Translations under genes and position numbers: made by a program | The notes under the pieces: generated by a model | What the model was told of the DNA's origin: nothing | Databases searched by the model: none | The model's input: the letters and a program-made list of their open reading frames with translations, nothing else | Assembly (NCBI GenBank): GCA_045631465.1 | Contig: JAZQUV010000010.1 | Location: 8,027 to 72,026, forward strand | DNA from: Aphodosoma sp045631465 | GTDB taxonomy: Bacteria; Bacteroidota; Bacteroidia; Bacteroidales; Paludibacteraceae | Direction of reading: 5' to 3' | DNA length: 64,000 nt | Shown: in pieces, positions 27,300 through 36,039 of the stretch | How positions within the stretch are numbered: the stretch's first letter is position 1 | How the letters are laid out: each line of letters starts with the position of its first letter

Positions 27300-28586
27300 A
27301 TGAAAGCATATATAACTCTCGTTTTCTGCTTATTGATGTCTTTTCATCTCTTCGCTTCTGATATAAAAGAAACAAAACCGGAAGTAACAATCAAGACAAA
27401 TTTTCGTGGAGGTCAAATTCTATATTCAGATAAACCTTCTAAAATCATAGCGCCAGGACCATCATGGGGAGGTGAGATTGATGTAGAGTTTCCTTCAACT
27501 CGTCAATATGCGTGGCAACAATATTTTGGCGACCCAACTATTGGCGTGGGGTTGGTTTATATGAATCTTGGAGCAGAGGTGTTGGGCAATTGTGTGGCGG
27601 TGTATCCCTATTTTCTTTTGCATATGATTGATTTGCCTCATTTCCAATTCAATTGGAAATGTGGATTTGGTATGAGCTTTTTCAATAAGTATTATTGGAA
27701 TTGCGACACAGTGATGGATCATTACTACACGCCACAAGCCAATCCTCTCATTGGTTCGGTGCTAAATGTCTATTTGAATACAGGTCTTAATGTTAATTTT
27801 CCATTGCGCGATGGTTGGGCTGTGAATGCCGAATTTGGTTTTTCCCACATGTCTAATGGTTCGACTATCAAACCTAATATGGGTATCAACATGTTGTATG
27901 GTTCGGTGGGTGCGTCGTATACAATCAATGATCGTGGATATATGGGCGGTAAAAAAGAGAAAACATTCCCCGATTTGCCATACGTGTGGAGTTTGAAAGT
28001 TACGGCATCGGGTGGCACTCGTCAGTTGTATTATCCTGATAGAAAGAACTATGGGGTTGGTTCTTTCCGTGTTGGTGCAACATATAAGGTTAATAATTGG
28101 TATGCTGTCGGTGGTACTGTTGACGCTTTCTATAATGGTAGCTATGTGAAACAAGGTCTTGATACTATTTGTGGTTTGGATGGCATAGTGATGACCGACG
28201 AAGAGAATCTTGCGCAACAAGAGCATACTATATTCGACCGTTATCATATCACCGAAGACCGCTTGACCGAGAAGTTTAAACTTGGTGTTGCTGTTTGCAA
28301 TGAATTTATGCTTGGCCGTTTGACTATACTTGTCGATGTGGGTGCTTATGTGTGGGACCCTTTGCGCAATTGTTATGAACCTGAGGTCAATCCTAAATAT
28401 GGAACTAATCGTCCAATGTTTTATACATATAACATAAATAAGGAAGATGGTTGGAACTATATTCGTCTTGGTATGCGTTGCCGAGTGTGGGACAATATTT
28501 TTGTATCAGCTGCTCTTAAAACACATCTATCTAAAGCAGAGATGATTGAGTGGGGTATTGGCTATAATATACCATTCAAAAAATAA
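27300..28586 (+). CDS. PagL-like acyloxyacyl hydrolase (lipid A 3-O-deacylase family), outer membrane
   Basis: 428 residues with signal peptide (MKAYITLVFCLLMSFHLFAS). The sequence is an outer-membrane beta-barrel with aromatic-girdle strands. The PagL signature is FSHMSNGSTIKPNMGINMLY: His183 and Ser185 match the catalytic His/Ser of PagL (PF09411), and the Asn-Gly after Ser is conserved. PagL removes the 3-O-linked acyl chain of lipid A. The protein is more than twice the length of Pseudomonas PagL; the extra C-terminal half (about residues 215-428) is also strand-like and is common in Bacteroidota members. Confidence 0.8.
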   Translation: MKAYITLVFCLLMSFHLFASDIKETKPEVTIKTNFRGGQILYSDKPSKIIAPGPSWGGEIDVEFPSTRQYAWQQYFGDPTIGVGLVYMNLGAEVLGNCVAVYPYFLLHMIDLPHFQFNWKCGFGMSFFNKYYWNCDTVMDHYYTPQANPLIGSVLNVYLNTGLNVNFPLRDGWAVNAEFGFSHMSNGSTIKPNMGINMLYGSVGASYTINDRGYMGGKKEKTFPDLPYVWSLKVTASGGTRQLYYPDRKNYGVGSFRVGATYKVNNWYAVGGTVDAFYNGSYVKQGLDTICGLDGIVMTDEENLAQQEHTIFDRYHITEDRLTEKFKLGVAVCNEFMLGRLTILVDVGAYVWDPLRNCYEPEVNPKYGTNRPMFYTYNINKEDGWNYIRLGMRCRVWDNIFVSAALKTHLSKAEMIEWGIGYNIPFKK

Positions 28587-28633
28587 CTCATTTGAAAATT
28601 TTTCTCGTGATTGTGTATTTAAGATTTTTTTTG

Positions 28634-28641
28634 TATCTTTG
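28634..28641 (+). promoter_or_regulatory. alaS promoter -7 box
   Basis: TATCTTTG followed by CAG, preceded by eight T. The leader to the alaS ATG is about 107 nt. Confidence 0.7.
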
Positions 28642-28702
28642 CAGTTTGATTGTGCGCACTATATAGCTGCGCGTATTACATTGATTAATAAATAAAAACG
28701 AG

Positions 28703-28737
28703 GCGAAATGGAGCGAGTTTTGATGCTCGCTATTCGC
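28703..28737 (+). promoter_or_regulatory. Hairpin in the alaS leader
   Basis: GCGAA-N4-AGCGAG / CTCGCT-a-TTCGC with loop TTTTGATG, 18 nt before the alaS start. A translational control role is possible but unproven. Confidence 0.4.
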
Positions 28738-28755
28738 TATTAAATATCATAAGAC

Positions 28756-31374
28756 ATGACATCAAAAGAAATTCGTAAATCATTTCTCGATTTTTTTGCT
28801 TCTAAAGGCCATAAAATCGTTCCTTCTGCACCGATGGTCATCAAAGGTGACCCTACATTGATGTTTACCAATGCTGGTATGAATCAATTCAAAAACATTA
28901 TTTTGGGTAACGACCCTATCAAATATCCACGTGTGGCAGACTCGCAAAAGTGTTTGCGCGTGAGCGGTAAACATAACGACCTCGAAGAGGTGGGTCACGA
29001 CACATACCACCACACTATGTTCGAAATGTTGGGCAACTGGTCGTTTGGCGATTATTTCAAAGCAGAGGCTATTGCTTGGGCTTGGGAATACCTTACCGAA
29101 GTGCTCAAACTCGACAAAGACCGCCTTTATGTTACTGTGTTCGAAGGTTCTGCAGCCGAAGGTCTCGACCGCGATAACGAAGCAGCAGGCATTTGGGCAA
29201 AATATATTGCAGAAGACCGTATCATCAACGGTAACAAAAAAGATAACTTCTGGGAAATGGGCGATACAGGTCCTTGTGGTCCTTGCTCAGAAATTCATAT
29301 CGACTTGCGTTCGGATGCAGAGCGCGCTCAAGTCAATGGTCGCGACCTCGTCAATGGCGACCACCCACAAGTGATTGAGATTTGGAACAACGTGTTTATG
29401 CAATACAACCGCAAAGCCGATGGTTCGCTCGAGCCACTTCCTAACAAAGTAATCGACACTGGTATGGGCTTTGAGCGTCTTTGCGTGGCAGTGCAAGGCA
29501 AAACATCGAACTACGACACAGACGTGTTCCAACCATTGTTGAAAGCCGTAGGCGAAATCTGTGGCACAGAGTATGCTAAAGATGCAAAAGTAGATGTTGC
29601 TATGCGCGTAGTGGCTGACCACATTCGTACTATCGCATTTGCTATCACCGATGGTCAATTGCCATCTAACGCAAAAGCTGGTTATGTGATTCGTCGTATC
29701 CTTCGTCGTGCAGTGCGCTATGGCTACACATTCCTCGGTCAACGCCAAGCATTTATGTATAAATTAATCCCTGCGCTTATCGACAATATGGGCGAGGCTT
29801 ATCCTGAACTTGGAGCACAACAAACTCTTATCGAGAAAGTTATCAAAGAGGAAGAAGATTCATTCCTCCGTACTCTCGAAACAGGTATTCGCCTTCTTGA
29901 CCGTGTGATGGCTGAAACTAAAGCGGCAGGTAAAACTGAAATCAGTGGTGTAGATGCCTTCACATTGTATGATACTTACGGATTCCCTCTCGACCTTACT
30001 GAGTTGATTCTCAAAGAGAATGCTCTTACTCTCAATATCGACGACTTCAATGCCGAGATGCAAAAACAAAAAGACCGTGCACGTAACGCTGCTGCAGTAG
30101 AAACTGGCGACTGGGTAGTGGTGCGCGAAGGCGATATCGAGTTCGTTGGTTACGACCAAACTCAATGCGACACTCAAATTCTTCGCTATCGTCGTCTTGT
30201 TCAAAAGAATAAAGAGTACTATCAAGTGGTTCTCTCTTGCACTCCTTTCTATGCCGAAATGGGTGGTCAAGTGGGCGACTCTGGTTGGTTGATTACCGAA
30301 GACGGCAACGGAGTAGAAATCCGTGACACAAAACGCGAAAACAACCTCCCTGTTCATATTATGAGCAAATTGCCAGAAGATGTAACTTGCAACTTCTTGG
30401 CTAAAATCAATACAGAAAAACGTGCTGCTGCTGAGGCTAACCATACAGCAACTCACTTACTTCACAAAGCATTGCGCGACCTTCTTGGTACTCACGTAGA
30501 GCAAAAAGGTTCTTACGTTTCGCCTGAGGTTTTGCGTTTCGACTTCTCTCACTTCCAAAAAGTTACACCAGAAGAGATTCGCAAAGTAGAGCACGCGGTT
30601 AATAAACTTATCCGTCAAAACATCGCACTTGACGAGCATCGCGACCTTCCAATCGAAGAGGCTAAGGCTATGGGTGCTATGGCGTTGTTTGGTGAAAAAT
30701 ATGGCGACTCAGTGCGCGTAATCCGTTATGGCGATTCTATCGAACTTTGTGGTGGTACTCACGCACAATCAACAGGTAACATCGGTCTTTTCCGTATTAT
30801 CTCCGAAAGTTCAATCGCCGCTGGTGTGCGTCGTATCGAGGCTGTAACTGCCGAGTATGCCGAACATCTTGTAGATGAAATGCAAGACCACCAAAACTCT
30901 ATTAAAGAGTTGCTTAATAATACACCTGACGTATTGACTGCAATTAAGAAGAACCTCGAAGAGAGTGCCGACCTTCGTAAGAAAGTCGAAAACTTCATGC
31001 AAGAGCGTGCTATGATGTTGCGCGATTCGTTGTTGCAACGTGCTGAAGAGATTGGCGATATCAAAGTTATCCGTCACATCTCTAACGAAAATCCTGAAAC
31101 TAACAAGATTATTGTTCCATTCTTCCGTGGCAAATTTGCCGACGTTAAGTTCATGTATGTAGCAGGTAACGTATTCGAAGGCAAACCATCGCTCACTATC
31201 TTCTTCAGTCAACCTATGGTCGATGCTGGTTTCAATGCAGGCAAACTCATCCGCGAAGCAGCCAAATTCATCCAAGGTGGCGGTGGCGGACAAGCCTTCA
31301 TGGCAACAGCCGGCGGCAAAAACCCAGACGGCATGGACGAAGCAATCAACTACGTAATCGAAGCAATTAAATAA
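28756..31374 (+). CDS. alaS: Alanyl-tRNA synthetase
   Basis: 872 residues, full length. The class II catalytic core begins MTSKEIRKSFLDFF, with motif 2 region HTMFEMLGNWSFGDYF. The editing domain has the zinc motif HTATHLLH and the distal CGGTHAQSTGNIG. The C-terminal C-Ala domain ends with GGGGGQAFMATAGGK. It charges tRNA-Ala and clears Ser/Gly mischarging. Single gene with own promoter and terminator. Confidence 0.98.
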   Translation: MTSKEIRKSFLDFFASKGHKIVPSAPMVIKGDPTLMFTNAGMNQFKNIILGNDPIKYPRVADSQKCLRVSGKHNDLEEVGHDTYHHTMFEMLGNWSFGDYFKAEAIAWAWEYLTEVLKLDKDRLYVTVFEGSAAEGLDRDNEAAGIWAKYIAEDRIINGNKKDNFWEMGDTGPCGPCSEIHIDLRSDAERAQVNGRDLVNGDHPQVIEIWNNVFMQYNRKADGSLEPLPNKVIDTGMGFERLCVAVQGKTSNYDTDVFQPLLKAVGEICGTEYAKDAKVDVAMRVVADHIRTIAFAITDGQLPSNAKAGYVIRRILRRAVRYGYTFLGQRQAFMYKLIPALIDNMGEAYPELGAQQTLIEKVIKEEEDSFLRTLETGIRLLDRVMAETKAAGKTEISGVDAFTLYDTYGFPLDLTELILKENALTLNIDDFNAEMQKQKDRARNAAAVETGDWVVVREGDIEFVGYDQTQCDTQILRYRRLVQKNKEYYQVVLSCTPFYAEMGGQVGDSGWLITEDGNGVEIRDTKRENNLPVHIMSKLPEDVTCNFLAKINTEKRAAAEANHTATHLLHKALRDLLGTHVEQKGSYVSPEVLRFDFSHFQKVTPEEIRKVEHAVNKLIRQNIALDEHRDLPIEEAKAMGAMALFGEKYGDSVRVIRYGDSIELCGGTHAQSTGNIGLFRIISESSIAAGVRRIEAVTAEYAEHLVDEMQDHQNSIKELLNNTPDVLTAIKKNLEESADLRKKVENFMQERAMMLRDSLLQRAEEIGDIKVIRHISNENPETNKIIVPFFRGKFADVKFMYVAGNVFEGKPSLTIFFSQPMVDAGFNAGKLIREAAKFIQGGGGGQAFMATAGGKNPDGMDEAINYVIEAIK

Positions 31375-31397
31375 TACGTATTTATTAAATAATGTAG

Positions 31398-31470
31398 GGA
31401 CGCACGGCTCGTGCGTCCGCTCAATCGCAAGATTGAAATAATATACAGTGGACATGCGGCATGCGTGTCC
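31398..31470. repeat. Two GTAGGGAC/GTGGACAT-type palindromes after alaS
   Basis: GGACGCACG-gct-CGTGCGTCC at 31398-31418 and GGACATGC / GCGTGTCC (one G-T pair) at 31450-31470. They belong to the dispersed palindrome family also seen at 31478, 31736, 54299 and 63144. Confidence 0.8.
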
Positions 31471-31473
31471 AAA

Positions 31474-31507
31474 ATGTAGAGACGCAATACATTGCGTCTC
31501 TTTTTTT
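31474..31507 (+). terminator. alaS terminator formed by a dispersed palindrome
   Basis: AGAGACGCAAT-ac-ATTGCGTCTCT, an 11-bp perfect stem, followed by a T-run (31501-31507). Confidence 0.85.
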
Positions 31508-31518
31508 ATAATAAAACA

Positions 31519-31550
31519 TTTGGAACTTTCGAAAATAATTCTTACCTTTG
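31519..31550 (+). promoter_or_regulatory. Consensus promoter (TTTG-20 bp-TACCTTTG)
   Basis: TTTG at 31519-31522, 20-bp spacer, TACCTTTG at 31543-31550. This is the best consensus promoter in the window, yet the first ORF behind it starts 374 nt downstream and beyond a terminator. Confidence 0.8.
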
Positions 31551-31556
31551 TATCGT

Positions 31557-31876
31557 GAACCCACGCCAAGGGATTATGTCTATTTTTTGAGGGTGGGTTT
31601 ACGGACATATTACATATATAGGCGTTTATCGACGCTTTGTTCTGACGATTCGAAACTTCGCAACTTTCATAATCATATTCGGAACTTAGCAACGTTAGAT
31701 GTCCTGCAGGGGTGTTTTGTAACATGCCTTGTAGAGTCGTAATTTATTGCGTCTCTCGTGGTGCATAGATATACATACATTTCGGCGTGGGCTTCGCGTT
31801 GTTGTTCTAATATGATGGGCAATGCGAAGGCCTCGAATCGTGGAACGACAATAGTCGAATTCCACGTTTTTTTTGT
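31557..31876 (+). ncRNA. Candidate structured RNA of about 320 nt
   Basis: The stretch is bounded by a consensus promoter and an intrinsic terminator and holds no convincing ORF. Visible pairings: AACCCAC / GTGGGTT near the 5' end; a long-range GGACAT / ATGTCC pair (31614 with about 31690); GCGT / ACGC; a degenerate AGTCGTAAT / ATTGCGTCT palindrome (31736-31755); and GG(G)CTTCGCGTTG with CAATGCGAAGGCC near 31790-31835. I do not see RNase P, tmRNA or SRP RNA signature bases. It could instead be a long attenuating leader for the operon at 31924. Confidence 0.4.
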
Positions 31877-31880
31877 ATCT
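31845..31880 (+). terminator. Terminator before the five-gene operon
   Basis: CGTGGAA-c-GAC-aata-GTC-gaa-TTCCACG followed by eight T. It lies 45 nt before the ATG at 31924, so the operon needs read-through or a promoter in the short gap. Confidence 0.75.
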
Positions 31881-31923
31881 ATATGTAAACAAATTAAATA
31901 TTAACCTTAAAATGAACTGAGTT

Positions 31924-32871
31924 ATGAAACGAACATTAATTTCTTTACTGTATCTTTTTATGATACATTTGTGCATTTATGCCAATTCAACAGCAAAAAA
32001 ACCAACTATTATGGTTATACCTAGTGACCATTGGTGTACAAGTAGATATTTTACTAAAGTAATGGACAATCAAGGTAAAAAGGTAACCATTAATGATTAT
32101 GAAACAGCATTTCGTGAAGATGCCGAATTATATAGTGTTACAGCAAAGATTGGTGAAATTATGGCAGCGAATGGCTATCCGGTAAAAGACTATATGCAAG
32201 AATACAAGTCTTTAATGGATGAACAAACAGAGGAAGAAGTAACTATGAGTAGTAGTGGATCTGCATTAGTAGAATCCCCTTTAGATATGTTGCGCCGTCG
32301 TGTTAAATATGATATAGAATTACGTGTCGATTGGACTATTAATAAAGAGGCTAAAGGTCGTTCTATTTCGGTAAATATTGCTGCTATTGATACATATTCC
32401 AACAAACAAGTAGCAGCCTCAAATGGAACTTGTGAAGCTACAGACGATATTGTGGCGCGTCTAATTGAAAAAGCACTTCAAGAACAAATGAATAATTTTG
32501 AATTACAATTAAATAGACACTTTGAAGACATCCAAAATAATGGCCGTGAAATTACACTCCAAATTCGTTGCTGGGACTCAAGTGATATAACTTTAGAGGA
32601 AGAAAATGCAGATGGAGTTGAACTTATCGATGTGATTGCAGAGTGGATAGAAAATAATACTGTTAAAGGCGTATATAATCTTGCTAGCAACACTGAGAGC
32701 CGAGCTAAATTCGAACAAGTTCGCATACCTATGTTTAACGATAAAGGCCGAGCAATGGATGCGCGTATGTTTGCTAATCAATTACGCAAATATTTGCGAG
32801 AGCAATCAATTGAGTGTAAAGTTATGAACAAAGGTTTAGGAGAAGCTGTAATTGTTATAGGTGAAAAATAA
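31924..32871 (+). CDS. Secreted DUF6175-like protein
   Basis: 315 residues with signal peptide (MKRTLISLLYLFMIHLCIYA). The mature protein starts with a conserved-looking KKPTIMVIPSDHWC segment and later has ITLQIRCWDSSDITLEE. I recognise the pattern as that of DUF6175 proteins of Bacteroidales but could not confirm it. These have no known activity. First gene of a five-gene run; its stop codon overlaps the next ATG by one base, a sign of coupled translation. Confidence 0.65.
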   Translation: MKRTLISLLYLFMIHLCIYANSTAKKPTIMVIPSDHWCTSRYFTKVMDNQGKKVTINDYETAFREDAELYSVTAKIGEIMAANGYPVKDYMQEYKSLMDEQTEEEVTMSSSGSALVESPLDMLRRRVKYDIELRVDWTINKEAKGRSISVNIAAIDTYSNKQVAASNGTCEATDDIVARLIEKALQEQMNNFELQLNRHFEDIQNNGREITLQIRCWDSSDITLEEENADGVELIDVIAEWIENNTVKGVYNLASNTESRAKFEQVRIPMFNDKGRAMDARMFANQLRKYLREQSIECKVMNKGLGEAVIVIGEK

Positions 32872-33866
32872 TGGAGGATTTTAATATAAAAAAAATTATT
32901 TTTACTTGTCTTTTGAGTGTATTTTGTTTTACTATCTTAGCACAAGATAATGCAGGTCTTGTGTCAATCAGTGCAGTACAACCTACGTACGAAAACATTC
33001 CTGATATTGCACGTGCAAATTTAGAATCCAAAATGCAACGTATCATCTCTAATTGTGGATTAGCAAGTAGCGCTGCCGATCGTTTTATTATGACCGCACG
33101 TGTGGATATTACCGAAAAAGAGATTAATACAGTAGGGATGATTGTACAACGCATGGAGATTACCTTTATCGTAGGCGATGTACAAGAAGAAAAAGTGTAT
33201 GGTACAACCACTATTCAATCTATGGGTGTTGGAGAAACTGAAGCAAAATGTTTTATTAATGCATTTCAATCTATCAAGCCGAATCATCCTACATTGAAAG
33301 AGTTTATCAATAAAATGAAGGATGATATTGTATCATATTATTCAAATAATTGTCAATTTATTATCCAAGATGCAGACCGTATGGTTGGTTTACAACAATA
33401 TGGTGAAGCAATTGCTACATTAATAACTGTACCTCGAGTTTGTGCTGATTGTTATGCTATGTGTCAAGCAAAAGCAATTGAAATTTTCAATATGCAAATT
33501 GAATTTGAGGGCAAACAATTGATTCAAGATGCACGCAGTGCGTGGTTAGTTAAACGCGATTATGATTGTGCAACTAAGGCATTAGATATCTTGGCAAAAG
33601 TAAATCCTACTGCGGAATGTCAAGTGGAGGCAAATGCACTAATCCAAGATATAAATAAACAATTGCGTAAGATAGAAGCGGCAGAAGCAGCGGCAGCTAA
33701 AGCACGTTGGGAATTTAAGGTAAAGCAATATGAGGATAAATATGCTTTAGATGTACAAAAACAAGCAGACAAAGCCGCTATTTTAAATACATTTGCCAAT
33801 CGTTTTGGTAAAATTGATATTGGAATCAAAAAAGAAAAAGCATTTAAATTTGGTTCTCTAAAATAA
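32871..33866 (+). CDS. Secreted protein of unknown function with C-terminal coiled coil
   Basis: 331 residues, signal peptide MEDFNIKKIIFTCLLSVFCFTILAQ. The first 130 residues (GLVSISAVQPTYENIPDIA, VGDVQEEKVYGTTTIQSMGVG) look like a small alpha/beta domain similar to the CsgG/LPP20-type accessory fold, by impression only. The middle has CADCYAMCQAKA, and residues about 265-300 (KIEAAEAAAAKARWEFKVKQ) are a charged coiled coil. No enzyme motif. Translationally coupled to the gene before it. Confidence 0.75.
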   Translation: MEDFNIKKIIFTCLLSVFCFTILAQDNAGLVSISAVQPTYENIPDIARANLESKMQRIISNCGLASSAADRFIMTARVDITEKEINTVGMIVQRMEITFIVGDVQEEKVYGTTTIQSMGVGETEAKCFINAFQSIKPNHPTLKEFINKMKDDIVSYYSNNCQFIIQDADRMVGLQQYGEAIATLITVPRVCADCYAMCQAKAIEIFNMQIEFEGKQLIQDARSAWLVKRDYDCATKALDILAKVNPTAECQVEANALIQDINKQLRKIEAAEAAAAKARWEFKVKQYEDKYALDVQKQADKAAILNTFANRFGKIDIGIKKEKAFKFGSLK

Positions 33867-33902
33867 TAATTTTATTTATATTCATTTTAATTTTTTATAA
33901 CT

Positions 33903-35549
33903 ATGAAAAAAATGCTTTTTATATTAGTCCTTACGTTTATGGGAGTAAATTTATCCGCACAAGGTGTGGATGATGTAACACTTGTTGTTTCTGGCGATGG
34001 TCCTACAAAAGAGCAAGCAACACATGTGGCTTTACGTAGCGCAGTAGAGCAAGCATATGGAGTTTTTGTTTCAGCCAATACGGAAATCCTTAATGATGAA
34101 CTTGTTAAAGATGAGATTGCCACAGTAACTTCTGGCAATGTAAAGTCTTTTAAAGAATTAAATTCAAATATTTTACCTAATGGTAACCATATGGTTGTAC
34201 TACAGGCTGTTGTATCTACAAAACAATTGGCGGCATATGCACAAAGTAAAGGCGCAAGTTGCGAATTCGCCGGCGCAACTTTTAAGGCTAATCTTATGTT
34301 GATTGAGTTAAACCGACTAAACACGGAAAAAGCATTTGAAAATATGCTTACACAATTGAAAGCATTTGCGCCCTATTTGTATGATAGAAAATTGTCTATT
34401 GGCACTCCTGATGTATATGGCAATATTAAATTTTATATAGATTACTATATGAATGATGCTGTTTGGGCATGTCGAGATATTGTTATGTCTACTTGTTCGG
34501 CATTGAATATATCAGCAGAAGAACTCCAAAACTTAAAAAAGATGAATGCTAAAGTTTATGAGCATTCTATTAAATATGATAAAATAACATTTTCTCTTGG
34601 TTCTTGGTTAAAATCTGATTATCCAGAAACTATATCATATAACTTTTATTCTCCATTTCCAAATATAGTGAAAATATTTGAATTTAGCAATAGACTATAC
34701 ATAACAGATAATCTAAATGATTTTTATAGTATAATTCCTCTAAGAGACGGTACTTATGGTTATTATTCTTTTTTTGATTATCCCTCTTTTTGTAGTTTTC
34801 AAAATGGAGAATCTGAAAACACTATTAAGAAGGATATCTTTAAGAAATGGGGTTTAGATTATAATGTTAACGGAGAGGTATATCTAAAAGAAAATTATAA
34901 CTCTATGGGGTCTGATTTTTTTGTTTGTAATATGTTTACTTCTATCATTCCACCTAAAAAAGAAAATATATCGTTACCTACTTGTAAAACAAGATTCTCT
35001 TATAGTATAAGAGTAAGAATAGATCCTGAACGTTTAGGTAAAATATCTAATTTTGAATTAAAACAAATCCCTGACAATATGAATTTTGTTGATTTGATAG
35101 ATGACAATTTAAAAAACTTAGGATTAAAAAAACCTGAATATGTAGCATTAAAGAGATCAGGGGATTATGTTAATCTTCCTAAAAGTACAGATAATAAACC
35201 TATTATATTAATTTCAGATGACATTTTTTATAATGACAATTTACTTTATCTTTATGAAATGGTTGGCAAATATAAAGATAAAGTTCATATCTTTTTTGCA
35301 TCCGACGAAAAGCTATTTATAGCTTGGGCATGCTATAAATATGGGGATTATAAAACATATAGAGCTAAAAATCCGTATAATCCTTATGTTTCTGATGATA
35401 AATCTAATAAAGGAGTTATTCTTTTTCTTAGAAATGGAAAGGTTGTAGATGATTTATGGTTGGAACTAGAACAAAGTATGTGGGGCAACGGAGATTCCCA
35501 AAAAAACAGAACCGCATTTACAAACTTTATGCAGAAGTTACTTCCGTAA
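33903..35549 (+). CDS. Secreted protein with LPP20/FlgT-N-like N-terminal domain and divergent C-terminus
   Basis: 548 residues, signal peptide MKKMLFILVLTFMGVNLSA. Residues 25-125 (VVSGDGPTKEQATHVALRSA, VEQAYGVFVSANTEILNDEL) resemble the LPP20/FlgT N-terminal domain, including the 'AxxxALRxAVEQAxG' helix. From about residue 215 the DNA becomes clearly more AT-rich and the protein rich in Tyr, Phe and Asn with no family I recognise. The final 110 residues (KPIILISDDIFYN to the end) look like a separate alpha/beta domain. It starts 36 nt after the preceding gene. Confidence 0.7.
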   Translation: MKKMLFILVLTFMGVNLSAQGVDDVTLVVSGDGPTKEQATHVALRSAVEQAYGVFVSANTEILNDELVKDEIATVTSGNVKSFKELNSNILPNGNHMVVLQAVVSTKQLAAYAQSKGASCEFAGATFKANLMLIELNRLNTEKAFENMLTQLKAFAPYLYDRKLSIGTPDVYGNIKFYIDYYMNDAVWACRDIVMSTCSALNISAEELQNLKKMNAKVYEHSIKYDKITFSLGSWLKSDYPETISYNFYSPFPNIVKIFEFSNRLYITDNLNDFYSIIPLRDGTYGYYSFFDYPSFCSFQNGESENTIKKDIFKKWGLDYNVNGEVYLKENYNSMGSDFFVCNMFTSIIPPKKENISLPTCKTRFSYSIRVRIDPERLGKISNFELKQIPDNMNFVDLIDDNLKNLGLKKPEYVALKRSGDYVNLPKSTDNKPIILISDDIFYNDNLLYLYEMVGKYKDKVHIFFASDEKLFIAWACYKYGDYKTYRAKNPYNPYVSDDKSNKGVILFLRNGKVVDDLWLELEQSMWGNGDSQKNRTAFTNFMQKLLP

Positions 35550-35575
35550 ATTTTAAAATTATAAATTTATAACAT

Positions 35576-36031
35576 ATGAAAAAAACAATTTTCTTATTAG
35601 CATTTATGCTTGTTCCAACTCTTTTTTTTGCACAAAGTTTTAACTCTGATAAGACAGCATTGACAAATTTTCTTATTCGCATGTATAAACATGCTGCATT
35701 TGATGTTAAAGTTGTAGAAGATTATGAAAATCATTATTTGGTTTCTGCCGTAATACTTGATCCTTCTAAATATGGTGGAAGCGAAAGTACGATGTTACGC
35801 GTTGCAAGCGTAAAGGCTATATCGCAAGCAAGTCGCTATTTTAATGGTTCTAACATATCTGCTGATTTAGTTATCACTACAAAAGAAGATGCGGATGGTA
35901 AAACCAATACTGAAATTATTGAAAAAATAAAAGAAAATACTATTGGTTATGTTAATCAACTTGAGCATTTAGGAAATTTTGATAACGAATCAGGACAAAA
36001 GGTATTCTTATATGTAAAACAATTAGATTAA
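35576..36031 (+). CDS. Small secreted protein of unknown function
   Basis: 151 residues with signal peptide (MKKTIFLLAFMLVPTLFFAQ). The central LRVASVKAISQASRYFNGSN recalls the LPP20-like helix in the gene before it, which suggests a related fold. No catalytic motif, no Cys in the mature part. Fourth gene of the run, 26 nt after the third. Confidence 0.7.
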   Translation: MKKTIFLLAFMLVPTLFFAQSFNSDKTALTNFLIRMYKHAAFDVKVVEDYENHYLVSAVILDPSKYGGSESTMLRVASVKAISQASRYFNGSNISADLVITTKEDADGKTNTEIIEKIKENTIGYVNQLEHLGNFDNESGQKVFLYVKQLD

Positions 36032-36039
36032 GACTTTTC

